NCBI GenBank assembly: GCA_021822115.1
Contig: JAJZSA010000014.1
Coordinates: 1 to 43,816, forward strand
Source of the DNA: Pseudomonadota bacterium
GTDB taxonomy: Bacteria; Pseudomonadota; Gammaproteobacteria; Burkholderiales; Gallionellaceae
Reading direction: 5' to 3'
Length of the DNA: 43,816 nt
Below are positions 24,239-33,123 of this stretch, one piece after another. A program made the translations under genes and the position numbers. Below the pieces are notes generated by a model that was not told the origin of the DNA, searched no databases, and worked only from the letters and a program-made list of their open reading frames with translations. Every line of letters begins with the position of its first letter. Position 1 is the first letter of the stretch.

Positions 24239-25257
24239 AGATGGCCCTTGCTCCAGATGACGTTTCTCAGGGGGATGATGGTTTCGAACACCTGATAACG
24301 GTAATTCTGCCAGTTCGCGATCCCGCTCAAATCGATCGCCGGGGCGGGAGAGGTGGCTGTACCGGCCCATGCGCACAAGCCAGTAGGGTTGGCGCTATCC
24401 AGCGCACTACACGACTTTGTGATGGCACCCGATTCTTTTTTCGGGTTGCGGGCGACGATGGCGACGCGCACCGCCTTGATACGGTTGCGGTCATTAACCG
24501 TTGCTGGCAACTTGGATGGGTCGATCCATTGAGTGATCTGGTTGGAGTTCTTATCGGCGGAAAGACCGTACTGTGCTTGCAGATTGACGATTTCCGCCAC
24601 GGCCGGGTCACCGGCTCTATGCAGCGTGTTATTCAGCACCTCGAATTTGATGTCATTCCATACGCTCAGACAGGCGATCTCGTTGCCGGTGACCGGGGTG
24701 CTCAGTGTGATGGTGGCGGGGCTCACGCCAGAGGCGGTGACTGCAGTGACCGATGCCATATCGCATGCTGGGCCATTGATCTGGATGGCGCGGTCGCTCT
24801 TGTCGCAGCCGAAATTGGACAGAACCGTGGCATCGTTGGGGGTCGGCGCAATCGACTGGATGGTGATCGGAAGTCCACCGGTACCTGCTGAGCTATAACG
24901 TATGTAGATAGTGTCGCTGACACCATCCGTGATGAGCACGGGCGCCAGTGGGTCAGTGGCGGGAGCAGCCGGGGACACGGCGATGCCGTTCACCGAAGTG
25001 CAGGCCATCGGGGTGTTCTGCGTCGGAGCCAGACCGTATCCTGCCTGCTGGAGATCCTGCTCTATCGTGTACAGGGCGATGCTGCCGTTCACTTGTGCAT
25101 CGGCAAGACCGCTGGTGGTGCGTTTTTGCGCTTCGAACACCGAGAAAACCTGAACGATGATCAAGGTGGTCAACAGGCCGATGACCATGCCCACCATGAT
25201 CTCCACCAGGGAGAAACCGGAGTGTTGCGCTTTCATGTCGCGTGTCGGCTGCTTCAT
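24235..25257 (-). CDS. pilW: Minor pilin PilW
   Basis: The 340-residue pre-pilin starts MKQPTRDMKAQHSGFSLVEIMVGMVIG. The PilD cleavage site is SG/FSLVE with Glu5 present. The hydrophobic helix runs to about residue 40, followed by LADAQVNGSIALYTIEQDLQQAGYG, typical of PilW, and a long globular domain with Cys residues. The start at 25257 was picked because the signal segment begins there. It forms the priming complex for pilus assembly with the neighbouring minor pilins. Confidence 0.88.
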   Translation of the reverse strand: MKQPTRDMKAQHSGFSLVEIMVGMVIGLLTTLIIVQVFSVFEAQKRTTSGLADAQVNGSIALYTIEQDLQQAGYGLAPTQNTPMACTSVNGIAVSPAAPATDPLAPVLITDGVSDTIYIRYSSAGTGGLPITIQSIAPTPNDATVLSNFGCDKSDRAIQINGPACDMASVTAVTASGVSPATITLSTPVTGNEIACLSVWNDIKFEVLNNTLHRAGDPAVAEIVNLQAQYGLSADKNSNQITQWIDPSKLPATVNDRNRIKAVRVAIVARNPKKESGAITKSCSALDSANPTGLCAWAGTATSPAPAIDLSGIANWQNYRYQVFETIIPLRNVIWSKGHL

Positions 25258-25261
25258 GCTA

Positions 25262-25744
25262 TCAACTTCCTGAGATGGTGGCGGTGGTCGAGAAGCAGTG
25301 CGCCACGGCCATGAAGCACGGCGGAGCTGCATTGTCATAGGGGATCTCGCCAGGGGCAGTCCACCCGACGGTAATGGTGAATATCCCGCCATTCACGGTG
25401 CCGGCCGTATCGCTGGTCACCGCGATCTTGCTGATCGCGATTTTCCCCTTGGGCAGGGACGACGATAGCGTGTCGCCATTCGGGAGTTTCACCGGGAAGG
25501 TGCTGGTCACGATGAAGTTATCCAGATTGGCAACCGGCTGACTGTCTGCCCACATGGCTCCGACCAATTGCTGTGCCATGTAATTCGCTTCCGAGCGATA
25601 TTGAGACTCGGCGGTGTTTTTCAGCATGCTGGCCTGCATGCCCACGATACCGAGTATGCCTATCGAGAAGATCAGGATGGCGATCATCGCTTCGATGATC
25701 GCCACACCATGTTGCATGTTGAAAGAATGGAGTCTCGATTTCAT
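25262..25744 (-). CDS. pilV: Minor pilin PilV
   Basis: The 160-residue pre-pilin starts MKSRLHSFNMQHGVAIIEAMIAILIFSIGILGIVGMQA. Cleavage would be after Gly at HG/VAIIE, with Val rather than Phe at position +1 and Glu5 kept. The downstream AESQYRSEANYMAQQLVGAMWAD is characteristic of PilV. Separated from pilW by only a few bases. Part of the minor pilin priming complex. Confidence 0.88.
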   Translation of the reverse strand: MKSRLHSFNMQHGVAIIEAMIAILIFSIGILGIVGMQASMLKNTAESQYRSEANYMAQQLVGAMWADSQPVANLDNFIVTSTFPVKLPNGDTLSSSLPKGKIAISKIAVTSDTAGTVNGGIFTITVGWTAPGEIPYDNAAPPCFMAVAHCFSTTATISGS

Positions 25745-25754
25745 GTTTGCATCC

Positions 25755-26261
25755 TCAACAGGCTCTGGGGTCGGGCGTAGCAATATTGGGATCGCACATT
25801 CTGACGCTCCCGCCGAGTTGAACGGTGACACGCAGCTTTTTGTTGTCGGCCCCCGATAAGATTGATGAACCGATATCCACTTGAGTAAAGCTGGGGGCTA
25901 CTGTTCTGCCCAGACTGTCGTATGTCGCTATATTGCCGCCCGTCGTGGCGATGGTGACATTCTTGGAACCCTCGGACCCACTATGCCGCTCCAGCACTTG
26001 TGCGCTGGCGGTGACCGTGATGGCCCAAGAGCCATCAGCGGATAAGGTGAATTCCACATTCGTGTTGCGTTTCAGTGCTTCTGCCCGGGTTTTTTGCAGG
26101 CCACTGGTGATTGATTCGGCGGCGTTCTTGATCTCCAGATTCAATATCCACGTGCGAAAATTAGGAATGGCCACCGAGGCCAGAATGCCGAGGATGGCGA
26201 TACCGACTAACAGTTCGATCAGGGTAAAGCCGGCCTGATGTTTGCGCGGGCGGGTCAACAT
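25755..26261 (-). CDS. fimT: Minor pilin FimT/GspH-like
   Basis: The 168-residue pre-pilin has AG/FTLIELLVGIAILGILASVAIPNFRTWI at the N-terminus and the FimT/GspH pattern LQKTRAEALKRNTNVEF after the helix, ending with a Cys pair (MCDPN...PRAC). Its ATG at 26261 overlaps the pilE-like stop by 7 bases. FimT family members are minor pilins and in some bacteria bind DNA for uptake; nothing here proves that role. Confidence 0.85.
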   Translation of the reverse strand: MLTRPRKHQAGFTLIELLVGIAILGILASVAIPNFRTWILNLEIKNAAESITSGLQKTRAEALKRNTNVEFTLSADGSWAITVTASAQVLERHSGSEGSKNVTIATTGGNIATYDSLGRTVAPSFTQVDIGSSILSGADNKKLRVTVQLGGSVRMCDPNIATPDPRAC

Positions 26262-26686
26262 GTTCCCCCTCTGGTAGTGATCCAGCAATTGGTGGTGGGG
26301 GAGCCCCAGCCAGTCTGCAGGCTGGTTGTGGCATGCGTATTGGTTTCATTGATGGTGTAGCTGAAACCGGCCAGTGAATTGATGCCTGTGGCGGTGATGG
26401 TATAGGTGATGTCCGTCAGGTTGCTGCATGCGTAAGTGAAATTCTTGCTGGCGAGGGGGATGGTGGCGGGGCATGTCACGCCATCGCCAATGGTGTTGTA
26501 GGTTTTGTAATCCATGAAGGCTTGTTCCATCTTGACGCGCGCATCGGCCAGTGCAGATACCCCTTCCATTAACTTGCTTGTGATGACTCGATTCCGATAG
26601 GAGGGGACGACGATGGATGCTAGTATCGCTATGATCGTTACCACGATCATCAGCTCTATCAAGGTGAAACCGCTTTCTTTTTTCAT
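26255..26686 (-). CDS. pilE: Type IV pilin PilE-like minor pilin
   Basis: The 143-residue pre-pilin starts MKKESGFTLIELMIVVTIIAILASIVVPSYRN, with cleavage after SG and Glu5 present. The globular domain ends in a Cys-bounded loop (NCWITTRGGTC). The short six-residue leader and KLMEGVSALADARVKMEQAFMDYKTY fit PilE minor pilins that accompany fimT-pilVWXY1. Here it is the first gene of the operon, whereas in Pseudomonas it is the last. Confidence 0.88.
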   Translation of the reverse strand: MKKESGFTLIELMIVVTIIAILASIVVPSYRNRVITSKLMEGVSALADARVKMEQAFMDYKTYNTIGDGVTCPATIPLASKNFTYACSNLTDITYTITATGINSLAGFSYTINETNTHATTSLQTGWGSPTTNCWITTRGGTC

Positions 26687-26729
26687 GCCGGACTCCTGCG
26701 TGTTTTTGTCGAGCGCAAGATACGTCAGG

Positions 26730-26745
26730 GGCATATGGGAAGCCA
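26730..26745 (-). promoter_or_regulatory. Possible sigma-54 type promoter of the pilin operon
   Basis: Read leftwards, TGGCTTCCCATATGCC has the GG-N10-GC spacing and TGGC...TGC elements of a sigma-54 promoter, about 45 bases before the pilE ATG. Agreement outside the invariant bases is poor. Confidence 0.25.
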
Positions 26746-26755
26746 GCGGTAGCCG

Positions 26756-27835
26756 ATGAGTGGTTTTCATTCCGGACCAACGGCAGTTTTCGAATTGGAC
26801 TTCAATAACAGAATCATCATCATAGGTGCGGGCGCGGTGGGTTTTGCCACGGCTCGGGCACTGTTGCGCGCCGGCTTCGACGTGACCGTGCTTGAGCGCG
26901 GCGAAGTCGGTCAGGAAGCTTCCTGGGCGGGGGGCGGCATCATGTCGCCGCTGTGTCCGTGGGACTATCCGGATGAGGTGACGCGGCTCGCGTTGCGGGG
27001 CATGGAGCGTTATGCCGCCTTTGCGGACGAGCTGCACGCCACGACGGGCGTGGATGTCGAGTACCTGCGCAGCGGTATGCGCGTGTTGCCGCCATTCGAT
27101 ATGGCACATGCAGTAGCCTGGTGCGATGGACATGGCGTGCGTTACGAGGTGCAGGGTGATGCTTTGTTGCTGCCGGAGATCGCGCAGGTACGCAATCCCT
27201 GTTTGCTGCGTGCATTGCGTGAACGGGTGACGCAGTTGGGCGGGCATATCATTGAGCACTGCGAGGTGCTGGATTTCGCGACGCAGGCGGGGCGGGTGGC
27301 GCGGGTGCGTACCTCGCAGGGCGAGATGTCTGCGGATGCCTTCGTATTGACGGCGGGGGCATGGAACAAGGAATTGCTCGGTGAGCAGGCGCGGCAACTG
27401 GAGCTGAAGCCGATACGCGGTCAGATGCTGTTGTTCAAGTTCGAGGCGCCGCCCATCGAACATATCCTGTTGCAGCGCGATCTGTACCTGATCCCGCGTC
27501 GGGATGGTCACCTGCTGGTGGGGAGTACTTTGGAGGATGTCGGTTTCGACAAGTCCACCACCGCAGAAGCGCGGGAAGCCTTGCTGTCTCGTGCCATCCA
27601 GCTGGTGCCCGCTTTGCGCGACATGCCGTTGGTGCGTCACTGGGCCGGGTTGCGTCCGGGTTCGCCGGGTAACGTCCCGACCATCGACCGTCATCCAGAG
27701 CTGGAGAACCTCTACCTCAACGGCGGCCACTTCCGCTATGGCGTGACCATGGCCCCGGCGTGTGCCGAGATCCTGCTGAACGTGATGACCGGCGCCGCGC
27801 AGCCCATCGACGTGTCTCCCTATCGCTGGCGATAG
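26756..27835 (+). CDS. thiO: Glycine oxidase ThiO
   Basis: The 359-residue flavoprotein oxidises glycine to the imine used in thiazole synthesis for thiamine. FAD-binding motif IIIIGAGAVGFATARALLRAGFDVTVLE (starting at about residue 20), the ThiO mark QEASWAGGGIMSPLCPWDYP, KPIRGQMLLFKF, and the C-terminal LYLNGGHFRYGVTMAPA. The ATG at 26756 adds about 17 residues before the flavin fold and has no clear ribosome-binding site; a TTG at 26798 is an alternative start. Divergent from the pilin operon; the tRNA-Thr gene follows. Confidence 0.88.
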   Translation: MSGFHSGPTAVFELDFNNRIIIIGAGAVGFATARALLRAGFDVTVLERGEVGQEASWAGGGIMSPLCPWDYPDEVTRLALRGMERYAAFADELHATTGVDVEYLRSGMRVLPPFDMAHAVAWCDGHGVRYEVQGDALLLPEIAQVRNPCLLRALRERVTQLGGHIIEHCEVLDFATQAGRVARVRTSQGEMSADAFVLTAGAWNKELLGEQARQLELKPIRGQMLLFKFEAPPIEHILLQRDLYLIPRRDGHLLVGSTLEDVGFDKSTTAEAREALLSRAIQLVPALRDMPLVRHWAGLRPGSPGNVPTIDRHPELENLYLNGGHFRYGVTMAPACAEILLNVMTGAAQPIDVSPYRWR

Positions 27836-27849
27836 CCGCCGCTCTTCCG

Positions 27850-27862
27850 TATAATCCGCGCC
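27850..27862 (+). promoter_or_regulatory. Perfect -10 box with CCGCGCC discriminator before tRNA-Thr
   Basis: TATAATCCGCGCC is identical to the element before ribF. It lies 6 bases before the mature tRNA 5' end, leaving a very short leader. GC-rich discriminators are typical of stable-RNA promoters under stringent control. Confidence 0.6.
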
Positions 27863-27868
27863 GTTGTT

Positions 27869-27944
<76 letters not shown>

Positions 27945-27985
27945 TTCCAATCTGCAGGCTGCGGCCTGCATCCATAGGAGTGCAC

Positions 27986-29167
27986 ATGGCTTCGCCGCAA
28001 ACCTCCAAGCATGCATCCCACTTTCGCAAGATCCTGTTCCTCCTCCTCGTTGTCGTTCTGATCGGTTTATTGCTGGCCTTCCTGGCGCGCAGCAAGCCTT
28101 TGCCGGTTGCCATGCAGACACTGACGCGCGGTACGGTGGAGGCTTCGGTCAGCAATACCCGGGCAGGTACGGTGAATGCCTGTCGTCGTGCCAAGATGTC
28201 GCCTTCGGCTGGTGGGCAGATCGCCAAACTGGCGGTGAAGAAGGGGCAGCGCGTGAAGCAGGGCGAAATCCTGCTGGAGCTGTGGGACAACGATCTGCAT
28301 GCGCAAGAGAGTCTGGCGCAGGAGCAGCTCAACGTGGCACAACATCGCGTACAGGAGGTTTGCACGCTGGCCGAGGCGGCGCAGCGTGATGCCGAGCGTT
28401 CGCAGGAACTGCGTACCAAGGGATTCATCTCCGCGCAGCAGCTCGATCGTGCGCTGACCGAAGCGCAGGCCAAGCGCGCTTCCTGTGCTTCCGCCAAGGG
28501 CGATGTCGAGCAGGCCCATTCGCGTATCAAGCTGGCGCGTGCCGCACTGGAGCGCATGGTGCTGCGTGCCCCGTTCGACGGCATCGTGGCCGACATCAGC
28601 GGCGAACTGGGGGAATATGCCACGCCGTCGCCGCCCGGCATCCCGACCTTGCCGGCCATCGACCTGATCGACGACAGTTGCATGTATGTCAGCGCGCCGA
28701 TCGACGAAGTGGATGCGGCCAAGGTCAAGCTGGGGCAGCCCAGCCGCATCACGCTGGATGCCATCAAGGGGCGCACCTTCCCGGGCAAGGTACGCCGCAT
28801 CGCCCCCTATGTACTGGATCTGGAGAAGCAGGCGCGTACGGTGGAAGTCGAAGTCGAATTCGACAAGATCGCTCCCAGCGACAACCTGCTGGTGGGCTAC
28901 AGTGCCGATGTCGAGATCATCTACGACAGTCATCCCAATGTGCTGCGCATCCCGGCCCAGGCGCTGCTGGAAGGCAACCGTGTGTTGCGCTATGGCGATG
29001 ACGGGTTGCTCGAAGCGCGGCAGGTCGAACTGGGTCTGTCCAACTGGGAATATGCCGAGGTGATTGCCGGTTTGGCCGAAGGTGATCGCATCGTCACGGC
29101 GCTCGATACTCCGGGCATCCAGGCCGGGGTCAAGGTCGTCCCGCAAGCGGGCGAGCCGGCGCAATGA
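27986..29167 (+). CDS. Periplasmic adaptor (MacA/HlyD-like) of an ABC export system
   Basis: The 393-residue protein has an N-terminal membrane anchor (ILFLLLVVVLIGLLLAFLA, about 16-34), a lipoyl half-motif, a helical hairpin (about 95-190, rich in Gln/Glu/Ala), a second lipoyl half (LERMVLRAPFDGIVADI) and beta-barrel domains. The ATG at 27986 follows TAGGAG. Such adaptors bridge the inner-membrane ABC transporter and an outer-membrane channel. The ATPase gene overlaps its end by 4 bases. No TolC-like gene is nearby. Confidence 0.88.
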   Translation: MASPQTSKHASHFRKILFLLLVVVLIGLLLAFLARSKPLPVAMQTLTRGTVEASVSNTRAGTVNACRRAKMSPSAGGQIAKLAVKKGQRVKQGEILLELWDNDLHAQESLAQEQLNVAQHRVQEVCTLAEAAQRDAERSQELRTKGFISAQQLDRALTEAQAKRASCASAKGDVEQAHSRIKLARAALERMVLRAPFDGIVADISGELGEYATPSPPGIPTLPAIDLIDDSCMYVSAPIDEVDAAKVKLGQPSRITLDAIKGRTFPGKVRRIAPYVLDLEKQARTVEVEVEFDKIAPSDNLLVGYSADVEIIYDSHPNVLRIPAQALLEGNRVLRYGDDGLLEARQVELGLSNWEYAEVIAGLAEGDRIVTALDTPGIQAGVKVVPQAGEPAQ

Positions 29168-29844
29168 TCGAGCTGCAGAACGTCTGCCGTACCTTCATCG
29201 TCGGCGACCAGCGCGTCGCGGCCCTGCGCGATGTGAACATGAGCGTCGGCGCGGGCGAATACATCTCCATCATGGGGCCTTCCGGTTCCGGCAAGTCCAC
29301 CATGCTCAACATGCTGGGGCTGCTCGATCGGCCGACCTCGGGCACCTATCTGCTGGACGGCGGTAACGTCACCGACTTGAGCGATGAGCAGCAGGCGCGT
29401 GTGCGCCGCGAAAAGATCGGCTTCGTGTTCCAGTCCTTCCATCTGGTGCCGCGATTGACCGCTGCGCAAAACGTGGAGCTGCCCATGGTGCTGGCGGGCA
29501 TCCCGCCGGAGGAGCGCAAGGAGCGCGTGGCGAGGTTGATCCAGAGTTATGGTCTGGCGGAGCGCGCCGATCATCGGCCGGACCAGCTCTCCGGCGGTCA
29601 GCGCCAGCGCGTGGCCATCGCCCGTGCGACCGTGATGAATCCCGCGGTGCTGTTGGCCGACGAACCGACCGGCAATCTCGATCATGCCACCGGGCAGGAG
29701 GTGTTGCGACTGCTGGAAGGCCTGCTGGAGCAGGGCATCACTTTGGTGCTGGTGACGCACGATGCCGACATCGGCGCGCGCGCCCAGCGTCAGATCCGTA
29801 TGCTGGACGGACGTATCCAGTCAGACGAACGCCGTTCGGCATGA
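29164..29844 (+). CDS. ABC transporter ATPase, MacB/LolD type
   Basis: The 226-residue ATPase has Walker A GPSGSGKST, Q-loop FVFQSFHLVPRLTA, signature LSGGQRQRVAIARA, Walker B AVLLADEPTGNLD and the H-loop LVLVTHD. The EYISIMGPSGSGKSTMLNMLGLLDRPTSG stretch is typical of the MacB/LolD group, which powers mechanotransmission rather than classical substrate translocation. It overlaps both neighbours by 4 bases, so the four genes are translated together. Confidence 0.93.
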   Translation: MIELQNVCRTFIVGDQRVAALRDVNMSVGAGEYISIMGPSGSGKSTMLNMLGLLDRPTSGTYLLDGGNVTDLSDEQQARVRREKIGFVFQSFHLVPRLTAAQNVELPMVLAGIPPEERKERVARLIQSYGLAERADHRPDQLSGGQRQRVAIARATVMNPAVLLADEPTGNLDHATGQEVLRLLEGLLEQGITLVLVTHDADIGARAQRQIRMLDGRIQSDERRSA

Positions 29845-31049
29845 GGCTCCCCGATATCTTCCAGTTCGCTTCCGGCAGTTTGCGCGGCAGTCCTGCGCGC
29901 ACCCTGTTGATGATGCTGGCCATGTCCATCGGTGTGGCTGCCGTGGTGGTGCTCACCGCACTGGGCGAGGGGGCGCGTCGCTATGTGGTGGATCAGTTCG
30001 CCTCGCTCGGCACCAATCTGGTCATCGTGCTGCCGGGACGCACCGAGACCGCCGGTGTCGGCCCCGGCTTGATGAGCGGTCAGACGCCGCGCGAGATCAC
30101 GCTGGAAGACGCCGAAGCCTTGTTGCGCAGCCCGGCCATCAAACGCATCGCGCCGCTCACCATCGGCTCGGCGACGTTATCGCGTGGTGCGCTCAATCGT
30201 GAAGTGGTGGTGGCCGGTTCCACGGCGGACATGCTGGATATCCGCCACATGGCCATGGCGCTCGGGCGCTTCCTGCCGCGTGGCGATATCTTCGATACCT
30301 CCTCGGTCTGTGTGCTGGGCAACCAGATGAAGCGCGAGCTGTTCGGCAACGAACCGGCTGTGGGACAGTGGGTACGCCTGGGCGACCGGCGTTTCCGCGT
30401 CATCGGCGTGATGGCGCCGCAGGGTGAATCGATGGGCATGCGCACCGATGAGCTGGTCATCATCCCGGTCGGTGCGGCACAGCAGGTGTTCAATACTTCC
30501 GGCCTGTTCCGCGTGCTGATCGAAGCGCGTAACCGTGAATCCATCGAGGCTGCCGTGCGCGAGGCCGAGGCCATCATGGTCGAGCGTCACAGTGGCGAGC
30601 GTGACGTCACCGTCATCACCCAGGATGCGGTGTTGCAGACCTTCGATCGCATCCTCGGAGCACTGACCATGGCGGTCGGCGGCATCGCGGCCATCAGCCT
30701 GGCCGTGGCCGGCGTGCTGATCATGAACGTGATGCTGATCGCCGTGGCGCAACGCATCAAGGAGATCGGCCTGCTCAAGGCACTGGGCGCACCGGGCTAT
30801 CAGATCCGCAACCTGTTCTTTGCCGAAGCGGCGTTGCTGTCTGCCATCGGCAGTGTGGCCGGTCTGCTGATCGGTTATCTCGGCAGTTTCATCATCGGGC
30901 AGATCTATCCCAGCCTGCCGGTCAGCCCGCCTTGGTGGGCGATCATCGCAGCCTGCGCCACGGCGTTGGGAACCGGCATCCTGTTCAGCGTGTGGCCGGC
31001 ACGACGCGCCGCCAGGCTGGACCCGGTGGCCGCCCTGGCGGGGAGATAG
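29841..31049 (+). CDS. ABC transporter permease 1, MacB/FtsX type
   Basis: The 402-residue protein has an N-terminal helix (LLMMLAMSIGVAAVVVLTAL), a large periplasmic MacB-PCD domain (about 50-265) containing GTNLVIVLPGRTE, and three C-terminal FtsX helices (LTMAVGGIAAISLAVAGVLIMNVML, and onwards), with the coupling motif RIKEIGLLKALGA. Followed after 3 bases by a related but clearly different permease, so the complex is probably a heterodimer with one ATPase type. Confidence 0.9.
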   Translation: MRLPDIFQFASGSLRGSPARTLLMMLAMSIGVAAVVVLTALGEGARRYVVDQFASLGTNLVIVLPGRTETAGVGPGLMSGQTPREITLEDAEALLRSPAIKRIAPLTIGSATLSRGALNREVVVAGSTADMLDIRHMAMALGRFLPRGDIFDTSSVCVLGNQMKRELFGNEPAVGQWVRLGDRRFRVIGVMAPQGESMGMRTDELVIIPVGAAQQVFNTSGLFRVLIEARNRESIEAAVREAEAIMVERHSGERDVTVITQDAVLQTFDRILGALTMAVGGIAAISLAVAGVLIMNVMLIAVAQRIKEIGLLKALGAPGYQIRNLFFAEAALLSAIGSVAGLLIGYLGSFIIGQIYPSLPVSPPWWAIIAACATALGTGILFSVWPARRAARLDPVAALAGR

Positions 31050-31052
31050 TCC

Positions 31053-32252
31053 ATGTATTTCCGCGACATGGTCACGCTGACGTCCTCCAGCTTCCTCACC
31101 TATCGCATGCGCAGTTTCCTGACCGGGCTGGGTATCGCCATCGGCATCGCCGCAGTGATCCTGCTGACTTCCATCGGCGAGGGCCTGCATCAGTTCGTGC
31201 TCAAGGAGTTCTCGCAATTCGGTACCAACATCATCAGCGTGCAACCGGGCAAGACCGAGATGCAGGGCGGCAACATCGGTATCTTCGGTTCTTCGCGCCC
31301 GTTGTCGCTGGAAGATGCCGATGCCTTGCGCCGTCTGCCATTCGTGGAATATGTGATCCCCGGCCTGGTGGGCAATGCCGAGGTGCGTTACGAAGGACGC
31401 ACGCGCCGCACCATGGTGCTGGGCGAGGGGCGCGATTTCAGCAAGGCTTTCACCATGAAGGTGCAGAGCGGCAGTTTCTGGACCGATGCGGATGACGAGC
31501 AGGCGCGCCCGCAGGCGGTGATCGGTGCCAAGATCCAGCAGGAGTTGTTCCGCGGGCAGAACCCGCTCGGTCAGTATCTGCGCATCGGTGGACAGCGTTA
31601 TCGTGTGGTCGGCGTGATGGAGTCCAAGGGGCAGATCCTCGGTATGGATATGGATGATTCCGTCTTCATCCCTGCGGCGCGGGCCATGGAATTGCTCAAC
31701 CGTCCCGGCCTGATGGAGGTCAACGTCAGCTATCGTGCCGATGTCGACGCCGATACCATCATCCGCCATATCAAGGAGCGCATGATCGAACGCCATGGTC
31801 GCGAGGATTTCACCGTCATCTCGCAAGAGCAGGCGCTGGAGGTGTTGAGCTCGGTACTGGGCATCCTCACCTTCGCGGTCGGCGCGCTGGGCGGCATCTC
31901 GTTGCTGGTCGGCGCCGTGGGCATCCTCACCATCATGACCATGGCCGTCACTGAGCGCACCGCCGAGATCGGTCTGTTGCGCGCACTGGGCGCACGCAAG
32001 GATCAGGTGCTCACGCTGTTCCTGGGCGAGGCCATGATGCTCTCGGCGCTAGGCGGCATACTGGGATTGCTGCTGGGCATCGGCATCGCGCAGGGACTGC
32101 ATCTGCTGATCCCGGCCTTGCCGGTGCATACGCCCTGGTTGTTTGCGGTGCTGGCCGAATCGATCGCCGTCAGCATCGGTCTTGCGGCCGGCGTGGTGCC
32201 GGCCATGCATGCGGCGCAACTCGACCCGGTCGAGGCCTTGCATGCAGAATAA
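31053..32252 (+). CDS. ABC transporter permease 2, MacB/FtsX type
   Basis: The 399-residue paralogue of permease 1 has the same layout: N-terminal helix, periplasmic domain with GTNIISVQPGKTEMQGG, and three C-terminal helices with ERTAEIGLLRALGARKDQV. The substrate is not predictable; MacAB-like systems export peptides, lipids or siderophores. It closes the four-gene operon; rlmJ starts 24 bases later. Confidence 0.9.
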   Translation: MYFRDMVTLTSSSFLTYRMRSFLTGLGIAIGIAAVILLTSIGEGLHQFVLKEFSQFGTNIISVQPGKTEMQGGNIGIFGSSRPLSLEDADALRRLPFVEYVIPGLVGNAEVRYEGRTRRTMVLGEGRDFSKAFTMKVQSGSFWTDADDEQARPQAVIGAKIQQELFRGQNPLGQYLRIGGQRYRVVGVMESKGQILGMDMDDSVFIPAARAMELLNRPGLMEVNVSYRADVDADTIIRHIKERMIERHGREDFTVISQEQALEVLSSVLGILTFAVGALGGISLLVGAVGILTIMTMAVTERTAEIGLLRALGARKDQVLTLFLGEAMMLSALGGILGLLLGIGIAQGLHLLIPALPVHTPWLFAVLAESIAVSIGLAAGVVPAMHAAQLDPVEALHAE

Positions 32253-32276
32253 CGCCCCTTTTCGAGATATCTGACC

Positions 32277-33122
32277 ATGCTGAGTTATCGCCATGCCTTC
32301 CATGCCGGCAATCACGCCGACGTGCTCAAACATTTCGTGCAGATGCAGTTGCTGCAATATCTGGCACAGAAAGATAAACCGTATTGGGTGATCGACACCC
32401 ATGCCGGGGCCGGGTGCTACGAGCTCACCAGCGGCTATGCCGCCAAGAACGCCGAATATGAGAGCGGAATCGCGCGTCTGTGGGCAGTGGCGGATCTGCC
32501 GGCCGCGCTGGCCGATTACGTGGCGCTGGTCAAAGGTCTCAATGCGGATGGCGCACTCAAGCTGTATCCCGGTTCGCCGCTGGTGACGCAAGCGCTGCTG
32601 CGCGAACAGGACCGTTCGCGCCTGTTCGAACTGCATCCGTCCGATTACGAATTGCTGGCACAGAACTTCGCGCAATACGACAAACAAGTGGTCGTACAGA
32701 AGAGTGATGGTTTCGCTGCACTCAAGGCCTTGCTGCCGCCGCCGCCGCGTCGTGCGCTGGTGCTGATGGATCCGCCCTATGAGGAGAAGCAGGATTACAA
32801 GCGCGTGGTGGATGCCTTGCAGGAAGGGTTGAAACGTTTCGCTACCGGTACCTATGCCGTGTGGTATCCCTGTCTGCAACGCGAGGAATCCGCGCGGCTG
32901 CCGGACAAGCTGAAGCGGCTGCCGGTGAAATCCTGGTTGCAAGTCGAACTCCACGTGCAAGCGCCTGCCGCCGATGGTTTCGGCATGCACGGCAGCGGCA
33001 TGTTCGTGCTCAATCCGCCATGGACCTTGCATGCCACCTTGCAGGAAGTCATGCCGCGCCTGGTGGCGCTGCTGGGACAGGATGCGAGCGCCGGTTTCGT
33101 GCTGGAGCAGCAGGCGGCCTGA
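32277..33122 (+). CDS. rlmJ: 23S rRNA (adenine(2030)-N6)-methyltransferase
   Basis: The 281-residue protein starts MLSYRHAFHAGNHADVLKHFV, the RlmJ N-terminal hallmark. The SAM-binding region includes YWVIDTHAGAGCYEL (about residues 38-52), and the catalytic motif is DPPY (in VLMDPPYEEKQDY). RlmJ methylates A2030 of 23S rRNA. Full length. The earP start codon is one base after its stop, so the two are likely co-transcribed. Confidence 0.95.
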   Translation: MLSYRHAFHAGNHADVLKHFVQMQLLQYLAQKDKPYWVIDTHAGAGCYELTSGYAAKNAEYESGIARLWAVADLPAALADYVALVKGLNADGALKLYPGSPLVTQALLREQDRSRLFELHPSDYELLAQNFAQYDKQVVVQKSDGFAALKALLPPPPRRALVLMDPPYEEKQDYKRVVDALQEGLKRFATGTYAVWYPCLQREESARLPDKLKRLPVKSWLQVELHVQAPAADGFGMHGSGMFVLNPPWTLHATLQEVMPRLVALLGQDASAGFVLEQQAA

Positions 33123-33123
33123 C

